Notes: generated from the sequence alone by a model not told the origin. 64,000 nt of DNA from Cryptomeria japonica (GCF_030272615.1 NC_081412.1:105588296-105652295); one strand, 5' to 3'; shown: positions 10,600 to 22,322, counted from the first letter of the stretch. Numbers and translations: made by a program.

Positions 10600-12044
10600 A
10601 CTGATAGGCACCTGATCCATAGACTAATATAATAACATAGGGACCCAACTAGTTAGGTTCAAACTTCCCTTTCTTTTCTCGATCTCGCTGATTTCTTGGA
10701 TTTTCTTTGAGGACTAGGTCACCAATTTTGAAGTTGCGAGGGATGACCTTGTGATTATAGCTCCTGCACATGCATTGCTGATATGCTTTGAGATAAGTGT
10801 AAGCATGCTGACATCTTTCATCTAATAATTCAAGTTCTTGTAGTCGGTTAACTCGATACTCTTCATTGGGGATTAAACCTTTCAAAGAGACTCTGAGAGA
10901 TAGGATCTCTACCTCCAGGGGTAAAATGGATTCTGATCCATATACCAATGAGTATGGTGTTTCTCTTGTAGGTGTGCGGATGCTGGTTCTATATGCCCAA
11001 AGTGCTGGATTAAGTTGTACGTGCCAATCTTTGCCTGCATCATTCACTGTTTTCTTCAGGATCTTTAGTATTGTCTTGTTAGATGCTTTTGCTTGACCAT
11101 TTCCCTGTGGGTAGTATGGTGTAGAGAACCGATGTTGGATTTTGAATTTTTCACATAGTTCTTGTACATCTTGGTTTTTGAAAGGTCGGCCATTATCCGT
11201 GATGATTGAACTTGAAATACCATATCTGCAGATTAGATAATTTAGGATAAAAGAGGCAATTTGTTTCCCAGTTACTGTGGTCATAGGAACTGCTTCTATC
11301 CATTTGGTAAAGTATTCTATTGTAGTTATAATGAACTTGTGTCCATTGGAAGATGAAGGATGAATTTTGCCAACTAAGTCTAGTCCCCACTAACAAAAGG
11401 GCCAAGATGTTGTAAATGGTTGTAGTTCCTATGCTGGTGCATGTATCAAATTGCCATGGATCTGGCATTTAGGACATTTCTTGGCGAAGTGGTAAGAGTC
11501 TTTTTCCATTGTCGGCTAGTAATATCCCTTTCTTGGAAGCTTTTTAGCAAGATTAGTACCACTTGAATGTGTGCCACAAATACCTTCGTGAAGCTCATGT
11601 AAAGCGGAGTCAGATTCATTACGATCAAGACAACGATGAAGAGTACCATCTAGACCTCGACGGTATAAAGTATCAGCAGTGAGGGTATAACGGGCAGCTT
11701 GTCAGATAAAATTACGTTTCTAGTTATGGGATTGGTCAATGGGTAAGATATTATTCTTAAGGTAGTCATATATTGGTCCATATAAAGGAGAATCTGAACC
11801 AGTCAAAGCATAGATAACATGGGATTCAGAGTGGTCATAGGCTGGGGAGAATAGTTAACTCATAATGACTCTGTTGCTCTAGAATTTGTAATAATGAAGC
11901 GATAGTAGCCATGGCATCGGTTGCTTTGTTATTCAACCTTGGTATCTGCTCGAAGGTGATGTGCACAAAATACTATTTGAAGTCATCCACCATTCGTTTG
12001 TAGGGTAGCAGCTTGTCATCCTTTATTTGATAGTCATTGTTGAT
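10600..12044 (-). pseudogene. Tat integrase
   Basis: The catalytic core is at 11284-10649. It shows ITDNGRPF (second catalytic Asp, codon near 11197) and then NGQAKASNK, where the expected catalytic Glu is Lys (AAA at 11089-11087), exactly 35 residues on. Upstream, WGLDLVGKIH (about 11390) carries the first Asp. Downstream, GDLVLKENPRN and a conserved C-terminal block reach about 10540. The frame differs from that of RT/RNase H, so at least one frameshift lies between. Family role: joins the cDNA ends to chromosomal DNA. The catalytic Lys alone would probably make it inactive. Confidence 0.88.
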
Positions 12045-12884
12045 CTAATTGACGACTAATTGTGAATCTCCATAGACTTTTAACTCCATGATTTTCCATT
12101 CTATGACCATTTTGATGCCTATAACCAATGCCTCATATTCAGCCACATTATTTGTGCAGGGGAACATAAGCCTATATGATCTTGGTATAGTGTGTCCTTC
12201 TAAAGTGATGAAAAGAATACCAGCACCTGAACTATGTTGGGTGTAGGATCCATCAAAGTATAGAGTCCATTGTTTGGTAGAAACAACAAGAACGTCCCTA
12301 TCCGGAAATTCAATCGCCATAGTTTGTTTTCCTGGTAGCGGTTCTTCAGCTAGTTGATCTGCAATTGCTTGTCCTTTGATGGCTCTTCTTTCTATGTATT
12401 GGATGTCAAATTCACTGAGAATCATGACCCATTTAGCCAATCATCTAGTAAGAGCTGCTTTGTTGAGTAGATATTTGAGAGGATCAATTTTTGCTACTAG
12501 CTTAATAATGTGTGCTAGCATATAATGTCAGAACTTCTGAGATGCGAAGACCACTGTTAGGCAAGCCCTTTCAATGAGTGTATAGTTGAGTTCATAGCCA
12601 TTCAACATCCTACTGATGTAGTATATGGCTCGTTCCTTTCCTTGTTGATCTTCTTGTGCCAATAGTGCCCCCAGTGATATATCTATTGTTGTGATATATA
12701 GAATAAGTGGCTTTCCTGCGACTAGTGGTACTAGAACTGGTGGATTCATCAGGTACTGTTTGATTTGATAAAAAGATTCTGCACACTTGGTCTCCCATCT
12801 GAATGGTACATTTTTGTGTAGTAATTGATTGAATGGTAGACTTTTATCTACTAGTTGAGTGATGAATCACCTGATTGATTAAAG
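12045..12884 (-). pseudogene. Tat RNase H region: RT-linked RNase H plus second (archaeal-like) RNase H
   Basis: Two RNase H-like units are visible in one frame with stops. The first (12749-12528) has the block LYITTIDISLGALLAQED and RAIYYISRML. The second (12440-12045) has WTLYFDGSYTQHSSGAG (Asp), NNVAEYEALVIGI (Glu) and VYGDSQLVVN (Asp), a complete D-E-D set. A doubled RNase H is a known mark of the Tat lineage of plant Ty3/gypsy elements and is the main reason for that assignment. Stops near 12527 and 12441 split the frame. Confidence 0.85.
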
Positions 12885-13934
12885 TCATCCTTGTAGAGAT
12901 CTGAGTTGACTGATATTCTTTGGTGGTGGCATCTCCATAATGGCTTGTACCTTTGTTGGATCTACTTCAATACCTTTAGCTGAGACCATGTAGCCTAGTA
13001 ACTTGCCTGATGTAACTCTGAAGACACACTTCTTAGGGTTGAGCCTGACTTGGAATTTCTCCAATCGATCAAAGATCTTTGTGAGGATGCTTAGATGTTC
13101 TGCTCTAGTGAAGGATTTAGCTAGTAAATCATCCACGTAATCTTCCATAAATGTGTGCATCATGTCATGAAAGATTGTTGTCATTTCCCTTTGATAAGTA
13201 GCCCCTGCATTCTTTAAGTCAAAAGCCATAACATTCCAATAGTACGTTCCCCAAGGATAGGTGAATGTGGTTTTATCTTGATCTTCTGGAGCTATTTTGA
13301 TTTGATTATACCATGAGAAACCGTCCATTAGTGAGAGCATTGCATGGCCCACTGTGAGGTCTACAATTATGTCGATACTGGGCAGAGGAAAGTCATCTTT
13401 TGGACAAGCTTTGTTGACATCTCAAAAATCAGTGCAGATTCTGATGCTACTGTCTAGTTTTGATACCGGTACTATATTGGAAATCCATTATGCATAGTCA
13501 ATGGGTCAGATGAATCTGACATCTAATAGTTTCTTTAGTTCAGCTTTGACCATGAGTGCCACCTGTGGATTCATCTTTCATAGCTTTTGTATGACTGGTT
13601 TAACTCCTGGAGAGATGGACAAGTGATGCATGATTAAGTGTGGATCTACTCCGGGCATATCGACATATGATCAAGCAAAGTTAATTTGTTGTTCCTTAAA
13701 GAAAATGATAAATGTTGATCATTCCTCCTCTGTCAGAGATTCTGCAAGGTGCATGTTTCTGACTACTTCTATGGTACCAATGTTGATTGATTGAGTGGGT
13801 TCAATCAATATGGGTGATCGCTCATGAAAGTTCTCAAGAAGAGTGTCAAGTCTCCCATCTTTAGGTGCCTTAAAAAGGTTTTCACCCTCAGATGCATCCT
13901 TTATTTTTACTTTTTTGTGATCTTGAGCTGCCAT
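12885..13934 (-). pseudogene. Tat reverse transcriptase
   Basis: Homology starts near the LIMHHLSISPGVKPV block (about 13640) and includes ISNIVPVSK (about 13480), ICTDF then NKACPKDDFPLPSID, DGFSWYNQIKIAPED (about 13320) and the catalytic EDYVDDLLAKS (YVDD at 13139-13128). It ends at KGIEVDPTKVQAI and LRSLQG (about 12890). The frame is shared with the 13934-13719 segment and with the RNase H region; stops at 13719-13721 (TGA) and several TAG/TGA further on. Dead as a coding unit, but every main RT block can still be seen. Confidence 0.9.
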
Positions 13935-15765
13935 TGACTGGTTTTCAGCATGAAATTTTTTTCTTGGTTCATTTTTGCGACTGAGAGACTTGGCACTCCC
14001 TTATTGGCAGGCATCGTTACTTTGTTCACTGGTAGAGCTTGTTTCTGGATTAACAGTACATAGGTAGTGGATAATAGATTCATCATCTGGGAAAATTGAT
14101 ATCATGGATTTCAGGTTCATCCTAGTCTATGAGGTCAGGAAAGACAAGTGGTAAGGAATCTTTTGGTGGATTAAGTTCTGCTATTGTAAGTGTTAAGACA
14201 GAGGTTTCATCGTGATTGTTCTTGGTTTTAAAGAAGTCCGGGATTTCGTCGAGGTCTTCGATGGTATTATCTTCTGTATAGACTTGTTCATAATGTTTCT
14301 GTTCACTTTCCTTGGCATCATAGATGTTCTGTGGTCCAAATTCAAGAGGTCTATCTTCTACATTATGCTCTTCCTGAGAAAGGGGTATGGTGTCAGTGTT
14401 ATTAGGGATATCTATAGTAGCATTTGAGTAGGTACCCCATTCATATTCATTGGAATCAATCTCTAAGGCTTCATCCCAGATTCTATTAGTGCTATAAACA
14501 GGTATGTTGTATGGTGAAAACAAATCTTTGATGATGGATACCATTTTGATAGTTTTTGTTGATTTGGTGTTAGATCCTGCTTCCACTTTCTGTATTTGTT
14601 CATAGACTGTTCCTTCTCAAGGAGAAATAATGGTATCCTGAGATGATTTTATTTGTTCTTGAAATAGTGGATCTTGAATATGAGCTACTGCCATAGATAT
14701 TTGAAGCTTTTCCTGATGTAACTTCTATTCTTGACGTTCTCGTGCCTCGCAGATTGTTTTTGCAGACTCAAATAGTGCTTCCTGCTAGGATTCTTTTTTG
14801 TATTTCCTCTTTACTTTCCATTGAGGTTTCCCAATTATGCATGCCGGCTTTCTTAATAGGAAAGTGAGCTTACAACCCAATCCTATTTTGTCTTTGCTGG
14901 GCTGTGGAGGAAGATCTATGGGTTCAGTAACTCCTTCTTTGTGTTTCCTAATAGGTCCTTTACCATCATATCCCATTTGCTGCATGATTAAGTATCCTTT
15001 TCCATATAGGTGTGTTGGTAGAATAATGTCTAGAGCAGCTGCTCTTTTATCTTCTTCCTCATCTTTGTATAACCAACTAAGAATATCCTTGTCTTCTGAT
15101 TCATGCGCTAGAGTGCCCAATTGAATGAAGGTACCATCAAATTTGGTGATGGGCTGAGTGACCAGATGTGTTGATGTAGTAGGCAATCCATGAGATCTGG
15201 GTGATGTTGGTAATTTGGCCAAACACAGGGGCTCCAAAGAGTATTCTCCCATACCTTGGTCTTTGATTTGCATTTGCTATTTGAAATCTCTAGATAATGA
15301 ACTGGGCTTTGTTGTTTGTAGATCTGATATTGAAGATCATTGCTTTTCTCTATTGTGAGGAACTAAACTGTCCTGGGCTACCCCCATTGCATTGCAATGT
15401 TGAAATGGATTGTGATCAGCAGATATGGATATTTCTTGTCTGTCATAAGGAAATTTGACACACTGGTGATACGTAGAAGGCACTGCTTGCATCTCATGTA
15501 TCCAGGGTCACGCCAACAAAATATTGTAGGTGAGATCTATGTCTAAGACCTAGCACATAGTATCCTTTTGCACTGGTCCAACTTGAATAGGTAACATCAT
15601 GGTTCCTATAGAGGATCTTTCCTCATCATCATATGCCTTTATGGTAATCTTCTTGCAAGGATCAATAGACTCTTCTGAGAAGCCTAATGCACAGATAAGC
15701 TTTAAAGTACATATATTAAGTTCAGCTCCTCCATCTATTAAGACCCTTTTACTCAGTGTTTGCAA
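13935..15765 (-). pseudogene. Tat protease with G-patch-like motif and linker to RT
   Basis: The aspartic protease active site is RVLIDGGAELNIC (Asp codon near 15735), a DGGA version of the usual D-S/T-G-A. The partner segment LLAWPWIHEM follows a stop at about 15550. Downstream (15273-14785) the segment MQQMGYDGKGP then KHKEGVTEP at about 14985-14915 resembles a G-patch, an RNA-binding glycine-rich motif. The rest (14586-14122) is an acidic, low-complexity linker with no recognised domain. Family role: the protease cuts the Gag-Pol precursor. The G-patch call is by eye. Confidence 0.75.
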
Positions 15766-16668
15766 ACAATGACTTCGATATGGAGAGGAGTGTTATGTGG
15801 ATAACTCAAGGAAGCATTGTCATGCTCTGAGAAGGTGAGGTTATGAGGTCTAGTCATATGGGCGACCATGGCTTGAAATCTGTCCATATCTAGATTTTGA
15901 GGTACATTGGTTTCTAGTAGCGCTTGTTCCAATATGTCTTTGTGTTTCGGTGATAGTTTCAGCAATTCTAGTATATATATTTGAGCTGGAGTTTTGCATA
16001 GTTGGCTAACCAAGTCATATTGGATCTTTGGTGTAGGAGTTGTAGGCGCAGTATGTCCTTTTAAGACATATTTCTGAGTTCGGGTTGTCACATTAACAGA
16101 TTCATGATCACGCTGATCTCGGATGGTGATGACATTTACTTGATGATCTTCAGTTGATATGTGATTTATGGTGTTGTTGTAGATATGGTTAATATGAGCT
16201 CCACGTGTATCATTCGAGGTTGAAGCGCCATCTTTGTTGTAATTTGGAAGAGGATTTTTAAAGGCTCTGTGATCACCATTTGTTTTGAGACCATCTACCG
16301 TTAAGTCACCTCGATCAATCATGTCTTGCACAATGTTTTTCAATCTCATACAATCGTTTGTTCAATGACCCTTGTTATGATGGAAATCACAATAGTGTGA
16401 ATCATTCCACCAAGGTGGTTTGATTTGGGGTTCATAGTTGTTGATTGCAGGCAAGGAGAGAATTTTGTTTGCTAGAAGTTCTCTGAATGTTGATTCTAGT
16501 GATTGCCCTAGTGGTGTGAAGACATGCTTTTGGAAATTGTTCGTGTTGTCGTGTGAATTATTGTTAGGTCCTGGATTTGTTTTTTTACTTTGAGTATCAT
16601 TGGTGTTGTTTGGGTTGAGTTGTCCTTGATTGGTGTTTTGTGCATAAATCCAATTCCTAAATGGGTCG
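15753..16668 (-). pseudogene. Tat gag, C-terminal part with zinc knuckle
   Basis: The zinc-binding segment reads HYCDFHHNKGH, a stop (TGA at 16364-16362), then TNDC, a CX2HX4HX4C-type knuckle usual in Tat Gag. Upstream is an Asn/Gln/Thr-rich region (16640-16540) and downstream NIVQDMIDRGDLTVD. Sequence homologous to gag ends abruptly near 16668, where a copy of PMD-tail sequence begins. The capsid-like N-terminal domain is therefore missing. Confidence 0.8.
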
Positions 16669-17132
16669 AGCAGAGGAGCTTGCAGTGAGTGTGCAGAGAG
16701 CAGCGATAGATTGCGCAGTTGACCACTGAGCGAGATACAGAGATAGAGCGGTGGGGTCAAGCGGAGGAGCTTGCAGTGGCGGGTGGTCTCATGAGAGACA
16801 CCTTGAGAGAGCTATCTTTGAGAGCTCAGGAGGTGGAGTACTATCGTCGGCACTATGAGGCTGCGGTACCCAGGGATTGCTGAGTACAAAGCTTTACACA
16901 ATCGAGATCTAGTCGATCTCGAGATACTGGGTCGCGGTCTGAGAGCCGAGGTGTGACAGGGTCATCGAGACATGATCCCCCTGGAGATCCAGGGGTGGGG
17001 ACTTCTGGAGCTAGACCATCTCCGCTAGGGGATAGCCATACTTGAGAGACATTGTCTCCGTTGTATTTTTTATCATTGTATTCTTTGTACTGGGCACAGA
17101 GATGACAAATTTTGTACATTTTGATCATTTTT

Positions 17133-17189
<57 letters not shown>

Positions 17190-18219
17190 GGCATCATTAT
17201 CTTTGATCATGTGGTGTGTTATATGGATGTATGTGCTTATGCATTCTATTCTTTACTTTATGATGATGCAATGCTTAAATATATGATATAATGTATGATG
17301 CAGGATGTATGCTTTGATATGTTGTGAGATGTATCTTGAAAATGAGATGTATGATATGCAAGTAATTGTAAAATGATATGCAACTATGTTAAAATGATTA
17401 AAATGATATGCCACTATGTTAAAATGATATGCAAATAATTGTTTTTGGAGCATCCTCATTTTATATTTTCCATCCTGATATAACCATATGTTATTTGCTT
17501 TTGAGATAAGTGTCATCATTTGAGCTTTGGTTCGATTTTGGGATATGTTGAAAATTTATACAAGAATAATGGTATAATTGAACCATAATGACCTAAGAAA
17601 AATTTACATGATGTTTGATTTTTGCAAGATAGCACAAGCGTCAAGGTATAATTGAACCAGGACGACCAAAGTACAGATTGCGGATAAATAGACAAGATTA
17701 CATCATTGGTATACATGAAGTGGAATCATGCCTTCAGTGATATGTGATGTATCACGTCTTGAGGAAAGTATTCACACCGTACAAATGATTGCCTCCTAGA
17801 CAAAAGACTAAGAAAATATTGGAGTTCCTTCATGATCTCTAGCTTTGAAGCATTTAGTGAGAAAAGGGAGAGAATCCAATAATTGAAAAAAGTTCAAAAT
17901 GCAAAAATAGTCAAGATTTTATGCGATAATGCAACATTTAGTACTTCAGAAAATCATCCATCTTTGGTATTTCTGTGTTTCTTTGTTTTTATTTTGCGAT
18001 GAAGTGTAGTTTTGGTTGTTTGGATGTAATGTTTCTGAGTTTTGCAAATAGTTTTGATGTCTTGAATGTGTTGCAAGTTTTGATGATTTATTGCCCCTAG
18101 CTGAGTGTGCCTCTTGATGTGAATATGTACAATGATTTCTAAGCCATGGTGGAATGTGGTAAGAGGATATATATGGATAGACCAGGATATTGACTACACT
18201 AAGTATGTCCTTAATGGAT
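16668..18219 (+). repeat. Direct duplication, right copy (PMD tail plus spacer)
   Basis: Homologous to 8862-10331. It holds a second PMD C-terminal coding end, a longer TA microsatellite and the spacer. It also has a private internal duplication near 17350-17440 (ATATGCAACTATGTTAAAAT units) and a duplicated GGAGCTTGCAGTG segment near 16675 and 16768. At a position where the left copy has TAG (8862-8864) this copy has CAG; near 16880 it has TGA where the left copy has CGA. It fuses to gag at one end and to filler plus copia at the other. Confidence 0.88.
17137..17188. repeat. (TA)26 microsatellite
   Basis: Fifty-two bases of TA, the homologue of 9301-9338 but seven units longer. Confidence 0.96.
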
Positions 18220-18238
18220 TCATAATCTGGCCGTTATA

Positions 18239-20423
18239 TGAAATATTTAAGAGTAGGAGTATTTCCAAACCATAGTTCATGAGGGGTCTTACCGGTTTCA
18301 CCTCTGATGTGAACTCTATTGAATGTATAAGCTGATGTATTGACCACTTCTCTCTAGTATATATGAGGTAGATTTTCTTCTGATATCATAATTATGGCTG
18401 CATCCAAGATAGTTCTATTTTTCCTTTCCACAACTCCATTCTGTTGGGGTGTCTGGGGTGCTGATAATTGTCTTCTGATCCCATTCACTTCACAAAATGT
18501 ATTAAATTCCTTAGATGTGATTTCACCTCTTTTATCTGATCTCAACCATTTGATTTTCTTGCTGGTTTCATTTTCTACCATCACCTTGAATAGTTTGAAT
18601 TTCCCAAATGCTTCAAATTTTTCCCTGAGAAAAGTAACCCAACACATTCTAGAATAGTCATCAATGATTAGAATAAAATACCTATCTCCTTGTATACTTC
18701 TAGTTCTTGCTAGACCACATAAATCAGTATGAATTAAATCAAGAACATTGTTAGACTTCTCTGGAATACTCTTGAAAGTTTCTCTAACTTGCTTTCCAAA
18801 TTGACATTCCTTACATATCGGATTGTGAGGTTTAACAATCTTAGGTAAACCTATTACTACCTTAGTTGTACTGATTTTCACAAAGCAATCAAAATTTACA
18901 TGACAAAGAATCTTATGCCATAACCAACTTTCATCAATATGTGCAATCAAACATGCTTTCTCATTGTTGTTCAAATAAAAGATATTACCTCTAGTCTGAT
19001 TACCAGTTGCAATTTCCAAACCAATTTTGTTTAAGATTTTGCATTTACCATTCTTGAATTGTAACTAAAATCCTTTCTCAACTAATTGACCAACACTCAA
19101 AAGATTATGCTTCAAACCTTCAACATAGTAAACATTATCAGTATTGTTCTTACCATCAAAAGATATAGTGCCTTTTCCTTTGATCAAACAAGCTTTATCA
19201 TCTCCAAACCTTACTAGACCTCCATTGTATTCCTGAAATTTTAAAAATTTACTCTTATCACTAGTCATATGATGTGAACATCCTAAATCAATAATCCATT
19301 CATCCTTATCTTCAATTTTAGCTGCCAGGGCCTGCTCTATCGGTTGAATAGTAGGTGTCAGTTGATATTCTATTATAGCAACTAAAGCCCATCCATTGTC
19401 TGCTAGATCCTCATCAGAATCATCAGTAACTCCTTCATCAGCATAATAACAAGATTTGTCTCTATTCTTCTTAAACTTGTATTTTTGATAATCAGGGTTA
19501 GGCTTATATGTTCTCTTAGCTTCTTCTCTTAATCTTGCATGTCTATCAAGACATCTAGAAGCCATATGACCAAGCTTATTACAGTTAAAACATTTAAAGG
19601 GTGCTTTACCTTCATACTTACTTCCAATTGGACCTTTAGGCATTTTCCTTGCAAATAGTGCTTCAAGTACTTCTTCAAGTTCTTCATTTTCTCTCTTGCT
19701 TTCTTCAAGTTCTCTTGCATTGAAGGCTTTCCAATCATATTTATTAGATGATGATGATGTTGTAGTTGATGATGATGCCTTGAAAGCTAGATCTCTCTTA
19801 ATAGTAGTAATAGGACCAAATTCCTCAAGTTCAAAACCTGAAAGTTTTCCAACCAAATTGTCTCTAGATACTGATGCATTAGGCATTGTTCTCAATTCAT
19901 TTATAGCAATAACTTTCATTTTATATGCTGGTGGCAAAGCTCTTAAAACTTTAGAGACAATCTCATCATCAGTTAAGGTTCCTCCACAATATTGTATACC
20001 CAAAACAATTTCATTTACTCTTTCCATAAAAGCAGAAATTCTTTCTTCTTCTTCCATTTTCAGACTTTCATACTTGACCCAGAAGCATTCAAGTTTTGCA
20101 ATTTTTCCCATGGAATCTCCTTCATTCAATGTTTCTAATTTATCCTAAATAGCTTTAGCAGTAGATCTGTTTGACAATCCCATGACTTGCTGATCTGATA
20201 ATGCACTCAAAAGTGCTTCTCTTGCTTTGCAATCATTTTCCTCATCTTTAGCCAAGTTAGGTGGATTAGGTTGACCTTGAGTGGGAGCAGTATAGCCATT
20301 CTTTGTAACATCACATATGTCTTTTCCAATGCAATTCAAATGTGTCTCCATCCTGATCTTCCATATGCCAAAGTTAGCTCCATCAAGTTTTAGACTGTCC
20401 TTCCTGAAATAGTTAGAAGACAT
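18239..20423 (-). pseudogene. E2 gag, protease and integrase (N-terminal half of gag-pol)
   Basis: Starts at ATG 20423-20421 (MSSNYFRKDSLKLDGANF), 44 bp downstream of the primer site. Copia Gag (UBN2-like) leads to a zinc knuckle CFNCNKLGHMASRC at 19592-19551. The protease motif is WIIDLGCSHHM near 19298, with Leu where Ser or Thr is usual. The integrase (about 19019-18240) has the zinc-binding H-X4-H-X28-C-X2-C and the D-X63-D-X35-E triad (TDLCG, RSDKRGE, NGVVERK). One frame throughout, with TAG stops at 20147-20145, 19067-19065 and 18356-18354. Homology ends at about 18239, where the Tat-derived block begins; the gene resumes at 4238. Confidence 0.93.
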
Positions 20424-20466
20424 TGGATCTCCTCAAGTTGTTAAACTTCTGCAAAAAGAGGACTAT

Positions 20467-20478
20467 GCTCTGATACCA
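20467..20478 (-). other. E2 primer binding site (tRNA-Met initiator)
   Basis: Minus strand TGGTATCAGAGC, two bases inside the 5' LTR end. This is the common plant copia primer site, complementary to the 3' end of initiator tRNA-Met. Confidence 0.95.
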
Positions 20479-20480
20479 AT

Positions 20481-21545
20481 TGTTAGGTCCCAGAGACAAC
20501 TGAGAGGGGGGGGGAGTGAATCAGTTGTCCAATAAATTCAACCAAAAATAACTTAACCAAAACTTAATGCTTAATGTCGGTAAACCAAACTTTATGCCGG
20601 TAGATAGTTTTATCAGTTAATTGCACTACCAGTAAAGATTAATGCATGAAACAGAAAGACAATAACATCCACAGCACATAACACAAATATTTGTACGTGG
20701 AAACCCTATAAGGGGAAAAACCATGGTGGGAACCCTTACCCATAATCAAATGATACTATTGTAGATAGTATGTGTGTACAATATGGATTCTGCACATGTA
20801 GAAAGGCCAGCTACCTAGAGCTCACTGCTCAATCACAAAATGAGAGTCACATTGACTACAATTGGATGGTTAAATCCAATGATAATGTACTATATAAAAT
20901 AGCATCTTCATATGCTGGATTCAGTACCAGTTTAGTTTTTATTGCCTTCACAAAAACCTTCCTTCAACCTTCAAATGATGTCTGCATGTATAGCTCTACT
21001 TATTTTCGCATATACCTTATTACAATTCTTTTTCCAATCGTATATCAATCTCACAAATGAGATCTTACATTTATACCATAACATAAGACCAATTGAATAG
21101 GTCGGCTCACTAAAAGATATTACAATAAAATCAATTACAAATAAATTATTATGCGATGCATGATGTCAGCTCAATGCATTTACAATAATAATAAATCATC
21201 TCCATAACATGTCATACTGATCTGGAATAAATATGCCTGTCGGTGCATAACCTGGACCTATTTGCTGATAACAACAAATATGCAAACCCGAATAAACAAA
21301 TAACCAAATCGCCAAAACCAAGTGATCAAATAATATCTTCAACATAACCAAGTAGTCTCCAAGTCATTCCAAGTACTGGTGAACAATATAATTTGCCGGT
21401 GAACCAAATATTGGGGACTGTGCATAAGTCTCTGACTTGTCGGTGAACATAACCAAAGATCTCCAAGTGCTAATAAGTGTTGACAAGTGGTGACAGGTGT
21501 TGACATCAATGACAAAACCATATCAACATATCCAAAATACCAATA
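20481..21545 (-). repeat. E2 5' LTR (1065 bp)
   Basis: Terminal TGTTAGGTCCC at the primer-site end and ACCAATA (CA changed to TA) at the outer end. It aligns at both ends with the left LTR. A weak TATA-like stretch lies near 20888-20900, and the motif GTTGACATCAATGACA at 21499-21514. TAACC follows at 21546-21550. Confidence 0.92.
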
Positions 21546-21550
21546 TAACC
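21546..21550. repeat. Target-site duplication of E2, right copy (TAACC)
   Basis: Matches 1794-1798. Beyond it the interrupted E1 sequence resumes. Confidence 0.85.
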
Positions 21551-22322
21551 GAGATGAGCCCTACTGAACTAATGATGATGGTTGCACAAAAAATGTGGAT
21601 CTATGGATAAAGGGATTATTGATCAATCTATCATTGTTTTGCATAGACTAGTTCTAGAGTGCAAGTTTGATAGAGAAGCGAGCCCATCCAACAATCTTAA
21701 GACAATCACTGAGCACATTTCAAAGAATTTTCAATCCTTGTAGCAAATATTAAACCGACAAGCACTGGAAAGATTCACACAGGCATAGAGAGCTACATTT
21801 GATCAAATGATTGAGTCTGAAAGGAAGGAAATCAATGATAAGTTGAAATTGATAGATAATTCTTTAAATCAGTATACAAATATTTACAGAGTATGTTGTA
21901 ACACATATTTTCTTACATTTAATTTGGATAAGAAGATTAAGGAATCTCAAGAGAAAATTGCAAGTATAGCCAATTATTTTGATGCATTGAAGTCATTGAC
22001 TACATCCATTGATGGTCAAATTTTGGTTTTGGAAGCCCAAGTTTTTGCTCTTGAGAAAGAAAAAGACAAAATCATAAGAAGAGCCAGAAGTCTTAGAGGT
22101 TTGGTGAGTCCCCAGTTGGATTCACTTAGTGTACATAAGAAGGAGTCTATAGATATGGTTAGTAACCCCACACCATAGAGTTAAATGAGACATATTCATT
22201 TGCCCATATGCTAAATGGACTTGTATCTATTTCTGGCACTTTCAAATCTGATTGGGATACTTATCTAGAGCTTTTGGAGAAGGCCTATCCAAAACTTTTC
22301 AAATATATTAAGCTTCGGTAAG
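21551..22322 (+). pseudogene. E1 accessory protein, C-terminal coiled-coil segment
   Basis: After the TAACC duplication a coding frame resumes. From about 21595 it runs through LHRLVLECKFD, stops TAG near 21739 and 21786, and an open stretch 21807-22178 rich in Lys/Glu/Leu heptads (KKIKESQEKIASIANYF and LEAQVFALEKEKDKIIR), a predicted coiled coil. After the TAG at 22176-22178 a shifted frame gives LNETYSFAHMLNGL and ends AYPKLFKYIKLR before TAA near 22320. The E3 homologue also ends in a coiled coil. A 3' untranslated stretch with GTCAAAGGGGGAGAT (about 22416-22432) follows. Confidence 0.65.

Larger units (their letters stand above)
4239..18238 (-). mobile_element. Ty3/gypsy Tat-type retrotransposon nested in E2, rearranged at its right end
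   Basis: Minus-strand order is partial gag, protease, RT, RNase H, a second RNase H, integrase, spacer, antisense PMD gene, polypurine tract and 3' LTR. RT before integrase shows Ty3/gypsy; the duplicated RNase H and an antisense extra gene before the 3' LTR are traits of the plant Tat lineage. It interrupts E2 pol between the integrase C-terminal region and GSKCYI. The 5' LTR and gag N-terminus are missing: instead 16668-18219 repeats the spacer/PMD-tail region, and about 19 bp of filler joins copia sequence at 18239. No target duplication is visible because the right end is damaged. Confidence 0.87.
1799..21545 (-). mobile_element. E2: Ty1/copia LTR retrotransposon, split by a nested Tat element
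   Basis: In minus-strand order it has a 5' LTR (20481-21545), primer binding site, gag, protease and integrase (20423 down to 18239), an interruption (4239-18238), then the rest of pol with RT and RNase H (4238 down to about 2400), a polypurine tract and a shortened 3' LTR (1799-2069). The integrase-before-RT order is diagnostic of Ty1/copia. Gag-pol stays in one frame on both sides of the nested insertion, with seven stops (six TAG, one TAA). Matching TAACC target duplications flank it. It inserted into the accessory gene of E1. Confidence 0.92.

Noticed and set aside
8862-18219. The two direct repeats 8862-10331 and 16668-18219 as LTRs of the Tat element
   Set aside because: They hold the PMD coding end and spacer, lack TG/CA ends, polypurine tract and primer site, and a true LTR with polypurine tract lies at 4239-5681.
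19696-20148. 150-codon open frame on the plus strand
   Set aside because: It lies opposite the well-supported copia gag and is a shadow of it: Ser-rich composition comes from complementing its codons.
20467-20478. tRNA gene fragment (tRNA-Met similarity)
   Set aside because: Only the 12-base primer site is present, at the exact position expected beside the LTR; no cloverleaf around it. The same applies to 31335-31346 and 63861-63872.
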